This document shows positions 8,706-17,184 of a stretch of DNA of 35,475 bases, one piece after another. The DNA is from Streptomyces alanosinicus (lineage in GTDB: Bacteria; Actinomycetota; Actinomycetes; Streptomycetales; Streptomycetaceae). Location of the stretch: positions 1 to 35,475 of the forward strand of contig NZ_BMVG01000060.1 of NCBI RefSeq assembly GCF_014650595.1, given 5' to 3'. Position 1 is the stretch's first letter. Each line of letters starts with the position of its first letter. The position numbers and the translations under genes are program-made. Below the pieces are notes generated by a model. It was given only the letters and a program-made list of their open reading frames with translations, made no database searches and was not told where the DNA came from.

Positions 8706-10246
8706 CAAACCGGTCCTGTCGCGTCGTGGTGGCAGTGGGCGGTGTGGGAGGGCAGCGCGGATCCGGCCCGGGCGAGGTCGTCGACGGCCCGCACGGCGGA
8801 CTCAATCGCGCCCTCGATCCAGGCGGGCGCTGTCGAGCAGTGCTCACCAGCAAAGAACAGCCGGTCGGCCACGGGACGGGCGGCGCGGGCCCGTTCGCTC
8901 TCACAGGCCGCGGGGCTCTTGCCCCAGCGGGTCGTGCAGCCCGCGTTCCAGGGGGAGTCGCCACCCCACACAGTGCTCACTGCACCGAGCACCATGCCGG
9001 GCCGCAGCAATTCGGGGTGGAGCGCGCCCAGTTCGTCCAGGACCAGCAGGTGGCGGCGGTCAGGGTCGAGCCTGCCGAGCGAGGCGGCCTCCTCGCCGAT
9101 CGTGTAGCTGGCCAGGAGGACGGCCCCGTCCTCCTGGCCGCCGTCCACGGGCGGGTAGTAGGTTTGGCGGATCCGGCCACCCGTGGACGAGGCCCCGCTC
9201 TCGATGCCGTACGCGTGCCAGAACGGCTCCCGGCAGTGGAACGCCACCTTGGTGGCGGGACAGTACTCCACCTCCTCGAGCACGGCGCGTTTGTCAGCGT
9301 CGACGCCGGTCAGCCGAACCCGGCAGAGCGAGGAGAACGGCAGCGTGCACACTGCGAAGTCCGCCTCCCGGGCCGTCGTCAAGTTCTCCGGCCCGGACGT
9401 CGAGTGGACCCGGACGCCCTCTCGCCCGACGTCGATGCCCACCACGGTGTGGCCGTGCCACACCGGCCGTGACAGCCTGCGGGCGATGCCGTACGGCAGC
9501 TGGTCCATCCCGCCGTGCAGCCGGGCCAGTGCCGGGCCGGTCTCGGTGAGGATGTCGTCCAGAAAGCTGTCCAGACGCTGGCTGAGTCCCGCCCGCAGAC
9601 CGGGGTGGACGGTGAACAGCGAATGCAGGCAGACCCGGTCCCCACCCGGCCCGCGCATGTGGGGGCGTACGTCGACCCGGGCTAGCAGTTCCAGTAACTG
9701 GTGCCGCAGGTCCTCGCGTAAGGCGCTGCGGAGATCGGGCGGGGCGATAGCGTCGATGACCGCGGTCAGCCACGCCCCGACAACGCTGACCTCGGGGGCC
9801 TGGCGCAGTCCGGGGCGGTGTGCCTCCAGCTCCCGGCGGAACCCCTCCATCAAAGGGCGGGCAGCATCGCGGACCCGCACGAAGCCCACGGACGTGGGCA
9901 GGAAGGCGTTCTCGTCTGACAATAGCGTTGGAAACGGGCGCAGTTGCCCTTCTAGGCCGATCCTCCTGACGTACTCCAGGGTGCGCCGGTGGTGTGCGGG
10001 GATGCGCATCGCGCCCAACTCGGCGGCGGGTGCTGTGGGCCCGGTGCCGAAGCGGTGCGTGTGCACCCGGCCACCTATCCGCGTACTGGCCTCCAGCACC
10101 TCAACCCGGTGGCCCCGTAACTCCAGTTCGTACGCGGCTACGAGGCCCGCTATCCCGGCACCGAGGACGAGGATGCGGGAGCCGCCGGTCGGAGGCGGTG
10201 CCGCCTGCGGTCCCTGACCGGTAAGTACAGCCGTCGTCTCGGACAC
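8705..10246 (-). CDS. staO: FAD L-tryptophan oxidase, StaO/RebO/VioA-like
   Basis: A flavin amine oxidase that, by position next to the StaD homologue, should oxidise L-tryptophan (or a derivative) to the indole-3-pyruvate imine. From GTG 10246 it is 513 residues. The Rossmann motif GAGIAGL is at 29-35, the ribose-binding Glu in VEVLEAS at 49-54, and GGRVHTH at 58-64; the C-terminal flavin motif FFAGEHCSTAPAWIEGAIES matches the amine oxidase family. The GTG is chosen because GGAG lies five bases upstream; the open frame extends to 10324 without a good ribosome site. It carries three TTA codons (10118-10120, 9719-9721, 9695-9697). First gene of a three-gene operon; the stop TGA overlaps the next ATG. 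No halogenase is nearby, so unsubstituted tryptophan is the simplest substrate. Confidence 0.88.
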   Translation of the reverse strand: MSETTAVLTGQGPQAAPPPTGGSRILVLGAGIAGLVAAYELELRGHRVEVLEASTRIGGRVHTHRFGTGPTAPAAELGAMRIPAHHRRTLEYVRRIGLEGQLRPFPTLLSDENAFLPTSVGFVRVRDAARPLMEGFRRELEAHRPGLRQAPEVSVVGAWLTAVIDAIAPPDLRSALREDLRHQLLELLARVDVRPHMRGPGGDRVCLHSLFTVHPGLRAGLSQRLDSFLDDILTETGPALARLHGGMDQLPYGIARRLSRPVWHGHTVVGIDVGREGVRVHSTSGPENLTTAREADFAVCTLPFSSLCRVRLTGVDADKRAVLEEVEYCPATKVAFHCREPFWHAYGIESGASSTGGRIRQTYYPPVDGGQEDGAVLLASYTIGEEAASLGRLDPDRRHLLVLDELGALHPELLRPGMVLGAVSTVWGGDSPWNAGCTTRWGKSPAACESERARAARPVADRLFFAGEHCSTAPAWIEGAIESAVRAVDDLARAGSALPSHTAHCHHDATGPV

Positions 10247-10499
10247 TGCATCTCCGCTTCCTGTGGGGGACCAGGGCCGAGAGCAAGGCGCGGGCGCGGA
10301 CGTCATCGGCCTGGGGTGCACCAAATCCTGCCCACCACACAGGCCACCCCATCATATGTCCTTCTTTCGAGTGATAAACCCTTGGATCACGTGAAACGCA
10401 ACGTATTGGCTTCCTAAGCTCGCCAGCTCTGACGTGGGCAGGCGTAATGACGGAGCGGACCCTGCGCCACGTATGTGACGCATCGAGCCAGGGGGAGTC
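10247..10499. promoter_or_regulatory. Divergent promoter region of bisindole cluster
   Basis: The 250 bases between the oxidase start (GTG 10246, leftward) and the reductase start (ATG 10500, rightward) must hold the promoters of both arms. It is locally AT-richer (10350-10420) than its neighbours. A CACGTG hexamer occurs at 10388-10393. I cannot assign -10/-35 boxes or an operator with confidence, and no pathway regulator gene lies next to it. Confidence 0.5.
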
Positions 10500-11393
10500 A
10501 TGGGGACCACGGTGAGCGTGCTCGGACTGGGACAGATGGGGGCCACTCTTGCACGCACCCTCCGAACCGCCGGCCACTCGACCACGGTGTGGAACCGCAC
10601 GCCCGGAAGAGCGGACCAGCTCGTCGAACAGGGCGCTGTCGCCGTCGAATCGGCCGCCGCAGCCGTCACGGCGAGCCCGCTGGTCCTGGTGTGCCTGGCC
10701 ACCTACGACGCCGTCCGCGAGGCCCTCGGGCCTCTCACCGCCGAGCTGTCGGGCCGTACCGTCGTCAACCTCACGTCGGGCTCGCCACCGCACGCGCGCG
10801 AGACCGCCACATGGGCCGTCCAGCATGGAGCCGTCTACCTTGACGGCGTCATCATGACCACACCGGACGGCATCGGCACATCCCACGCCCTGCTCCTATG
10901 CAGCGGCCCGCCGACCGTATTCGAAGCGGCCCGAACTGTCCTCGCCACCCTCGGCGACCCGGTCTACCTCGGCACCGATCCCGCACTCGCCTCCGTCTAC
11001 GACACCGCGCTGCTCGGCTTGATGTGGGGCACCCTCACCGGCTGGCTCCACGCCGTGGCGCTCATCGGAGCCGACGGCCCCGGCGGCCGGGGCAGCGCCA
11101 CGCACTTCACCGCGGTCGCGGACCGGTGGCTGACCACCGTCCGCTCCTTCATGAACACCTACGCCGCCCAGGTCGACGCCGGGCAATACCCTGCCGAGGG
11201 CTTCGACCTGCGGCTGCACCAGCACACGATGGAGATCTTGGCCCATGCCAGCGAACTGAGGGGCATCTCCCCCCTCCTGCCGGACCTGCTTCGTGAGCTG
11301 ACCGGGCGGGCGGTGGCAGCCGGGCACGGCGACGACAGCTACGCCCGGCTCGTGGAGTTCCTGCGCCTTCCCAAGGACGGCGGCCCGCGGTGA
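10500..11393 (+). CDS. Imine reductase-like NADPH oxidoreductase
   Basis: A 297-residue protein of the 6-phosphogluconate/3-hydroxyisobutyrate dehydrogenase fold, best matched to the imine reductase (IRED) subgroup. Seen: GLGQMG nucleotide motif at 9-14, N32-R33-T34 after the second strand (typical NADPH choice), DGVIMTTPDGIG (115-126) and a VYDTALLGLMWG segment where Asp168 occupies the position used as proton donor in Asp-type IREDs. Lys/Asn residues of true beta-hydroxyacid dehydrogenases are not seen there. ATG 10500 follows GGGGGAG closely. It is first in the rightward arm of the cluster, 43 bases before the monooxygenase. The simplest inference is reduction of an imine or dihydropyrrole in a bisindole intermediate; a plain dehydrogenase role is not excluded. 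Confidence 0.8.
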   Translation: MGTTVSVLGLGQMGATLARTLRTAGHSTTVWNRTPGRADQLVEQGAVAVESAAAAVTASPLVLVCLATYDAVREALGPLTAELSGRTVVNLTSGSPPHARETATWAVQHGAVYLDGVIMTTPDGIGTSHALLLCSGPPTVFEAARTVLATLGDPVYLGTDPALASVYDTALLGLMWGTLTGWLHAVALIGADGPGGRGSATHFTAVADRWLTTVRSFMNTYAAQVDAGQYPAEGFDLRLHQHTMEILAHASELRGISPLLPDLLRELTGRAVAAGHGDDSYARLVEFLRLPKDGGPR

Positions 11394-11436
11394 ACGGACA
11401 AGCGGGCGGATATGCCAACGACGAAGGGGACCGGAG

Positions 11437-13014
11437 GTGAGCCGGCCCGGTCCGCACGACGTGGTGGTCGTCGGCGCGGGCCCCATCGGGCTCGCACTGA
11501 CCATCGCCCTGCGCCTGCACGGCCTCTACGTGATGACCGTCGACAAAGGCCCCGGCCCCAAGCGCGAACCGAGGGCCAGCGTGTTGTGGCAGCGCGCCCT
11601 GGAAGTGCTGCGCGACCTCGGCTGCATGGATGCCTTCGCGGCCCACGGACTGCCGTTGAGCACGGGCGAGTTCCACGTGGCCGGACACCTGGCCGGCGTC
11701 CAACAGCTGCACATGGGCGACACGGCGTTCCCTGGCCCCCTCTCCATCGAACAAGACTCCATCGAACGCCTGCTGTGCGACCGAGTCCGGCAACTGGGGC
11801 CGGACGTCGACTGGTCCACTGAGGCAGTAGCCGTCCGGGTCACCCCGGAGCACGCAGAGATCGACCTCGCTAATTTCGGCGGACGCATCCGCACCGTCAC
11901 CGCCCGCTGGGTGGTGGGCTGCGAGGGCGCACACAGCCTGGTTCGCAAATCCCTAGGCATCCCATTCGAGGGCGAACAGCGACACGACCTGCAATGTTTC
12001 CAGCTCAACGCCCGGCCCGCTTGGAGCCACCGCCACCAGCCGGGTACCACACGTATCTTCATCAACCGAGGCGTCACCCTGATCGCCGAGCCGCTGCCCG
12101 GCGGCAGCACCCGCTTGTTCGCCTTCCTCCCCGACCCCGAGCCACGCCTGAACGACCCGCCGACCGTGAACGAGATGGAAGCCGTCGTCTCCGCGGCCAC
12201 GGCGGAGGCTGGCGTACGTCTCACCCCGACCACACCCCGCTGGGCCAACCGAGCCCGTTTCCACGACCGGGTCGCCACCACCCTGCGACACGGCCCGGCT
12301 CTGCTCGCTGGCGACAGCGCCCACCTGTGGGCGCCTGTCGGCGGTCGGGGCCTGAACACCGGCCTCCTCGGTGCCCACAACCTCGCCTGGAAACTCGCCG
12401 CCGTGCACCGTGGCTGGGGCACCGAGCCCTTGCTCGACACCTACAGCGACGAGCAGCGGCGGACCGCCCTGGCTGTTATCCGTGCCATGCGCCGCAACGT
12501 CCTCGAACTCCCTCCGAAGGCCCTCACTCTTGCCGCGATCCGCGTCCTCCTGCCACACGCCCTGCGTCGCACACACTTCCAGCGCCAAGGTGCCCTCCTG
12601 CTCAGCGACTTAGGCCGCAATCACCGGCGCAGCGCCCTGTCCGCCGACCGGGCCCGCCCCGGCGCTGGCGGCTGGCTCAGGGCCGGGGACCGGCTGCCCG
12701 ACCTGTCCGTCACCACCGACACCGGCCCGGCCCGACTCCACGACCTGCTCTCCTACCGCCACTGGTCACTGCTCTTGTGCAACGCCCACCCGGACGCCGG
12801 GAAGTGCTCAGCTTTGCTGGAGACGACCCATCGCTATGCAATGCCGGTGAAGGTACAGACCGTCCAGTTGGCGCATACGACCCGCAGCGGCCCGGTAGAG
12901 GGCATGCTCCTCCTGGTACGCCCCGACGGCTACATCGGCCTACGTACGCGAACGACCGACAGGCTCGGTGTTACCGAATACCTAGACCGATGGCTTGTCC
13001 GCCGGGACGGATGA
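11437..13014 (+). CDS. Class A FAD-dependent aromatic monooxygenase
   Basis: A 525-residue NAD(P)H- and FAD-dependent hydroxylase of the PheA/TfdB type. The N-terminal GAGPIG is at 13-18, the DG-type segment GCEGAHSLVRKSLGI near 160-175, and the second flavin motif GDSAHLWAPVGGRGLNTG begins at 292. A C-terminal thioredoxin-like domain (about 405-525) ends with VRPDGYIGLR. This architecture and length match StaC/RebC, which act with StaP/RebP on chromopyrrolate, and also many polyketide hydroxylases; in this context the StaC/RebC role is the natural guess but sequence resemblance is only family-level. One TTA codon (12610-12612). The start is GTG 11437, with AGGGG ten bases upstream. Probably co-transcribed with the reductase. 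Confidence 0.85.
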   Translation: MSRPGPHDVVVVGAGPIGLALTIALRLHGLYVMTVDKGPGPKREPRASVLWQRALEVLRDLGCMDAFAAHGLPLSTGEFHVAGHLAGVQQLHMGDTAFPGPLSIEQDSIERLLCDRVRQLGPDVDWSTEAVAVRVTPEHAEIDLANFGGRIRTVTARWVVGCEGAHSLVRKSLGIPFEGEQRHDLQCFQLNARPAWSHRHQPGTTRIFINRGVTLIAEPLPGGSTRLFAFLPDPEPRLNDPPTVNEMEAVVSAATAEAGVRLTPTTPRWANRARFHDRVATTLRHGPALLAGDSAHLWAPVGGRGLNTGLLGAHNLAWKLAAVHRGWGTEPLLDTYSDEQRRTALAVIRAMRRNVLELPPKALTLAAIRVLLPHALRRTHFQRQGALLLSDLGRNHRRSALSADRARPGAGGWLRAGDRLPDLSVTTDTGPARLHDLLSYRHWSLLLCNAHPDAGKCSALLETTHRYAMPVKVQTVQLAHTTRSGPVEGMLLLVRPDGYIGLRTRTTDRLGVTEYLDRWLVRRDG

Positions 13015-13257
13015 GCCGTCTCCCCTCGGCCGCAACAGTGATCCCCAACCCCGTGGCGGCCGGCGGCAGCAGGAGGAAACTGGTCTCCCCTCCCCGAGGG
13101 AGCCGCGCGCCCATGCCACGACCTCGTCCGGAGCCCCGCCCGCAGGCTCGACGCCTTGATCAGTGCACACCTGCAGGATCGGTACCAGCTCAATCTCGGC
13201 GATGCTGACGCTCAGTAGGCCGTCACGGACAGCTTGTATCGCTGCACTCCCGTCACG
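13015..13257. other. Intergenic, possible antisense gene remnant
   Basis: No intact gene. On the minus strand about 13135-13260 reads as protein-like sequence (AIQAVRDGLLSVSIAEIELV ...), which could be the tail of a gene cut by the IS256 element, but it has no start and I do not recognise it. No clear terminator hairpin follows the monooxygenase. Confidence 0.35.
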
Positions 13258-14057
13258 ATGGGGACTGTAAATCGTTCGGTGTAACTCCCGATCATGGAAG
13301 ATGCATCGATGACGAGTGAGAACGTGGCCGAGCACGAGGCCGGTGAGTCGGCAGCGGCTGTGTCGGCCAAGGCCGTGGATGACCAGCTGATCGACGAGCT
13401 GGTGAGCCGGGCCCAGGCAGAGGGTCTGCAGCTGACCGGCGAGGGCGGACTGCTTCAGCAGCTGACCAAGCGGCTCCTGGAGTCCGCTCTCGAAGGCGAG
13501 ATCACCGACCACCTCGGCTATGACAAGCACGATCCGGCGGGCAAGGATGGTGGCAACTCCCGCAACGGCAAACGCTCCAAGACCGTCCTGACCGACGTGG
13601 GGCCGGTGGAGATGACGGTGCCGCGTGACCGGGACGGCTCCTTCGAGCCGAAGATCGTCAAGAAGCGGCAGAAACGCCTGACCGGCGTCGACGAGATGGT
13701 GATCTCGCTGGCCGCGAAGGGCCTGACCACCGGTGAGGTCCAGGCCCACCTTGCGGAGGTCTATGGCGCCGAGGTCTCCCGCCAGACCATCTCCACCATT
13801 ACCGACAAGGTCCTCGAGGGCATGGCCGAATGGCAGAGCCGCCCTTTGGACTCCGTCTATCCGGTGGTCTTCATCGACGCCATCCACGTGAAGATCCGCG
13901 ACGGCGCCGTCGCCAACCGGCCCATCTACGTGGCCCTGGCCGTCACCACCGAGGGCCGGCGTGAGATTTTGGGCCTGTGGGCCGCGACGGCGGTGAGGGC
14001 GCCAAGCACTGGCTGCACATCCTCACCGAGATCAAGAACCGCGGTGTGAGCGACGTG
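13258..14057 (+). mobile_element. IS256-family element, left part only
   Basis: The left end is the ggggactgtaaatcgttcgg sequence starting near 13259, a typical IS256-type terminus. The element stops abruptly at about 14057, where an ISL3 element begins; the right end and the C-terminal half of the transposase are missing and do not resume beyond the ISL3 element. Confidence 0.8.
13294..14057 (+). pseudogene. IS256 transposase, truncated and frameshifted
   Basis: N-terminal part of a Transposase_mut (IS256) protein. Residues up to about 230 are family-typical: LTGEGGLLQQLTKRLLESAL, HLGYDKHDPAGK, RNGKRSKTVLTDVGPVE, VPRDRDGSFEPKIVKKRQKR and the first catalytic Asp in VVFIDAIHVKIRDG. At about 13983 one base appears lost (GLWA then out of frame; the other frame continues GRDGGEGAKHWLHILTEIKNRGVSD). 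Both frames then end at the junction near 14057. The second Asp and the Glu of the DDE triad are absent. The likely start is ATG 13309 rather than 13294. Non-functional. Confidence 0.9.
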
Positions 14058-15783
14058 TGAGCGCTCGCGTTTTTGGTTCTGGCCGCGATGCCGTGAATCC
14101 CCAGGTCATCGCGCGAGTGCGGGAACGTTTCTCGCGTGGATTGCCCAGGTATGGGGGCTGTGAGCGTCGAGGATGTGCTGTTTCCCGGTATCGATGTGCG
14201 TGTCACGGCGGTCCATGTCGTCGCGGAGGGAGTGACCGTCGAAGCGTCGGCCTGCGGTCGGCCGGCCGCCTTGTCCGGACTGCGGTTGTCTAGGTCGTCG
14301 CATCCACTCTCGCTATACACGCCGACTGGCCGAACGCCCGGTGGTGGGACGGTCGTTGGTGATCTCGCTGCAGGTGTGTCGGTTCTTCTGCGAGCGACGC
14401 ACCTGCAGTCGGCGAACGTTCGTCGAGCAGGTCCCGGACCTGACCGAACCGCAGAGGCGTCACAGTGTCGGTCTGCGCCGCTGGATGAGGGTCATCGCGA
14501 CGTTCCTGGGCGGCCGTCCCGGTGAACGTCTATGCCGGACACTGCAGTTACCCGCCGGCCGCACTCACCTGCTGGGCCTGCTCACCGCCCCGGCAGTGCC
14601 CGAGCAAGCGCCGCGGGTGCTGGGGGTCGACGAGTTCGCGTTCCGCAAGGGTTGGCGCTACGGCACCGTCCTGGTCGACGTGGAGGCCGCCCACGTGGTG
14701 GACGTCCTCCCGGACCGGGACGCTGTCACCTTCGCCGACTGGCTGCGGGAACACCCCGGCGCGGAGATCATCTGCAGGGACCGGGCCAGTGCGTACTCCA
14801 GCGCCGTGCGGGAGGCAGCACCAGGCGCCCAAGAGATTGCTGATCGATGGCACCTGCTCGCCAACCTCTCCTCCGCCGTCGAGAAGACCTGCCATCAGCA
14901 CCGTTCCTGCCTGCGAAAACAGGCCGAAGCCGAACGGGACGCACAGCCCCGGCCGATCATCAATCCGCTTCCACCGCCGACACTGCCGCCGACGAAGATC
15001 GCGGTCCGCACCCGGGACCGCTACGCCGACATCCACCGCCTGCTCGCAGAAGGGCGCTCCGTCTCCGCCATCGCCCGCCTCCTGCAGCTGGACCGCAAGA
15101 CCGTGCGTCGCTTCCGCGACACCGACCTCGACCAGCTGCTTTCCTCCGCCCGGCACGGACGCCCCAAAGGAGTCCTGGAGCCGTTCACCGCCTACCCGAC
15201 CGAGCGGTTCACCGACGGTGTCACCAGCCCCACCGACCTTTTCCGCGAGATCCAGCAACGCGGCTACCAGGGAAGCGATCTGCCCGTGCGCCGCTACGTG
15301 GCCGGGCTCAGGACGGGAACCGTCGAACCCGCCCGCGGCGCCATCCCCAATCCTCGCAAGATCACCAAGTGGATCATGCCGCCCCGCGGCACTCTGCGGG
15401 CGCACGAGGAAGACGAACTCCTGAAGGTGCGGCTGGCCTGCCCTGACATCGCCCGGGCTTGCGACCTCGCCCGCACCTTCCATGACCTGCTCCAACACCG
15501 GCGCGGACACCAGCTGTTGGAGTGGGTACGCGAGGCAGTACGTGACGCACCGGCCCCGGTGCTCTCCTTCGCGCATAACCTCTGCCTCGACCTCGACGCC
15601 GTCACCGCCGGCCTCACCCTCCCGTGGAGCTCGGGCATCGTCGAAGGCCATGTCAACCGCATCAAGACCATCAAGAGAGCCATGTATGGCCGAGCTTCGT
15701 TCCGCCTACTCCGCACCCGCGTCCTGCTTCGAGCATGACCTGCCGATGGGCAGCCCAGATGGCGAGGAGTTTCAATGACCGAG
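14058..15783 (+). mobile_element. ISL3-family element
   Basis: A transposase of the ISL3 family occupies 14160-15738. The left boundary is near 14058, the point where IS256 sequence stops; the right boundary lies between 15739 and the IS110 fragment starting at 15784. I could not find convincing inverted ends, so one or both termini may be lost. Confidence 0.65.
14160..15738 (+). pseudogene. ISL3 transposase with N-terminal frameshift
   Basis: Reconstructed length is about 526 residues, normal for ISL3. The first part reads VEDVLFPGIDVRVTAVHVVAEGV from GTG 14160. An extra T in the run at about 14268 then shifts the frame; the next frame continues CPDCGCLGRRIHSRYTRRL, the zinc-binding segment, and remains open to 15738. 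It contains the family segments VLGVDEFAFRKGWRYGT (first catalytic Asp), EIADRWHLLANL, an internal HTH (AEGRSVSAIARLLQLDRKTVRR), and WSSGIVEGHVNRIKTIKRAMYGRASF with the Glu. The main frame from 14341 lacks the N-terminal zinc ribbon. Either a sequencing-level indel or a real inactivating mutation. Confidence 0.85.
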
Positions 15784-16383
15784 TCAAGTCGTTTGCGGAA
15801 CCGGAGGAGTTGGCGTGAACAGCCGGTTGTCCCGAAGCAGTGCCCACAGGACATCGATCCTCCGTCGGGCCACTGCGATGACAGCCTGGACGTGTTTGAG
15901 GCCCTCGCTGCGCTTCTTGAGGTAGAAGTCCCGGTTGGGGCCGTCACGCATGATGCTCACCTGCGCGGACAGGTAGAAGACCCTGCGCAGTCGGCGGTTG
16001 TAGCGTTTGGGGCGATGCAGGTTCCCGGTGCGTCGTCCGGAGTCGCGAGGAGCGGGTACGAGTCCTGCTGCTGACGCCAGGTGGCCGGCGTCTGCGTAGG
16101 CCGACATGTCGCCCGCAGCCACGATGAACTCGGCGCCCAAGATAGGCCCCATGCCCGGCAAGGACTCGATGATGTCGGCCTGTGGGTGGCTGCGGAAGGT
16201 CTCTCGAATCTGCTGGTCGATGCACTTGAGGCGATCTTCCATAGCGAGGATCTGCGCGGCCAGGTCGGCGATGATCTGGGCCGCGACGGTCTCGTTGGGC
16301 AGTGCGGTCTGTTGAGCCTGAGCGGCTTCGACGGCAGTGGCTGCGACCGCGTCGGCACCACGCACATTGCGGTTGGCGAGCCA
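15784..16383 (-). pseudogene. IS110 transposase, C-terminal half
   Basis: About 195 residues corresponding to the C-terminal Transposase_20 domain of IS110-family enzymes: a coiled helical region (EDRLKCIDQQIRETFRSH), SLPGMGPILGAEFIVAAGD, LASAAGLVPAPRDSG, and NLHRPKRYNRRLRRVFYLSA, with the catalytic-serine-type region in AGLVPAPRDSG. The N-terminal DEDD RuvC-like half is missing: the frame loses homology near 16383, about 80 bases from the TetR gene. The left end of the element, which in IS110 carries the bridge RNA, cannot be present. Non-functional remnant. Confidence 0.85.
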
Positions 16384-16462
16384 AGCAAGGGGCGGCCGTC
16401 ATCGGGCGGTGTCCAGGTGCGTGCCGCGCGCCGGATCGGCGGCGAGGGTGCTGTCCATGGCG

Positions 16463-17122
16463 TTACATCCCCTCGGCCGCCTGTCCGGGTACTGCAGCGG
16501 CGCGGATGAGTTGGCGAAGGGCGCCGTAGTAGACCTCGTGGTCGACCACGGCGGGCAGGACCGCGCCGAGCTGTGCGGTGAGCACCGGGAACTCCTCCGG
16601 GTCGAGCGCGGCCAGCGCGCGCCGGGTGGTGGCTTGGGCGGCCTTGGGGTCGCGGTGGTTGACGAAACTCGCGCTGCCCAGGGTCAGGAGGTACAGCCGC
16701 CGGTAGGTGACGATCGCCTCCTGGGGCGTCATGCCGGCGGCGAGTGAGTCGGCGAGCTGCGGCTCCACCAGGCGCTTCAGCAGCTGTGGGCCGAGCCATG
16801 GGCGGTCGCCGCGCAGGGCGACCAGGCCCGGATGGTCCGTCAGCAGCTCGTACAGCGCGGTGAACCGCTCCTCGGTGGCGCTCGCCCAGTCGGTGCCCGG
16901 TTCAATCTCCGGCAGGCGGGCGGCGAGGTGGTCGGTCACCAGGTCCAGCAGGCCGGCCAGGTCGGTGCAGCGGCGCTGGAGGGACGCGACGGAGATGTCC
17001 AGCGCGGCGGCCAGAGTACGGAAGCTGAGAGCGGTGGGCCCGTCCTGATCAACTATCAACAGGGCTTGCTCAGCGATCCGTTCGGGAGTCGCGAGGTCCA
17101 GGGAAGCGGATTGCCTTGGCAT
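16463..17122 (-). CDS. TetR-family transcriptional regulator
   Basis: A 219-residue TetR-type repressor. The N-terminal helix-turn-helix spans about residues 10-56 (TPERIAEQALLIVDQDGPTALSFRTLAAALDISVASLQRRCTDLAGLLDLV, of which the recognition part is ISVASLQRR). The C-terminal domain is the helical ligand-binding type with ALRGDRPWLGPQLLKRLVEP. ATG 17122 is the only sensible start. It is transcribed away from the oxygenase gene, and a perfect palindrome lies in the 62-base gap, so it most likely represses the divergent oxygenase-dehydratase pair and itself. The ligand is unknown. Confidence 0.85.
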   Translation of the reverse strand: MPRQSASLDLATPERIAEQALLIVDQDGPTALSFRTLAAALDISVASLQRRCTDLAGLLDLVTDHLAARLPEIEPGTDWASATEERFTALYELLTDHPGLVALRGDRPWLGPQLLKRLVEPQLADSLAAGMTPQEAIVTYRRLYLLTLGSASFVNHRDPKAAQATTRRALAALDPEEFPVLTAQLGAVLPAVVDHEVYYGALRQLIRAAAVPGQAAEGM

Positions 17123-17134
17123 GCGAGTCAGCGT

Positions 17135-17151
17135 ACGGTACGCCGTACCGT
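17135..17151. promoter_or_regulatory. TetR operator palindrome
   Basis: acggtacgccgtaccgt is a perfect 8-base inverted repeat around one central base, placed 13 bases from the repressor start and 34 bases from the oxygenase start. Size and symmetry suit a TetR dimer site overlapping both promoters. Confidence 0.75.
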
Positions 17152-17184
17152 CACGGTAGGCTCATGCCTCCTTACGGAGGCGAC

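Noticed and set aside
7435..8964. A long (509-codon) minus-strand frame inside the synthase/oxidase genes
   Set aside because: It is an alternative phase of the same strand, Arg/Pro/Ala-rich, with no domain. The StaD and StaO frames explain the DNA.
11437..13014. Calling the monooxygenase StaC or RebC outright
   Set aside because: Architecture and length match, but many class A hydroxylases share them. I saw no StaC-specific motif.
12982..13887. A 301-codon minus-strand frame across the IS256 start
   Set aside because: Mostly antisense to the transposase. Only about 40 codons (13135-13260) look natural and they have no start.
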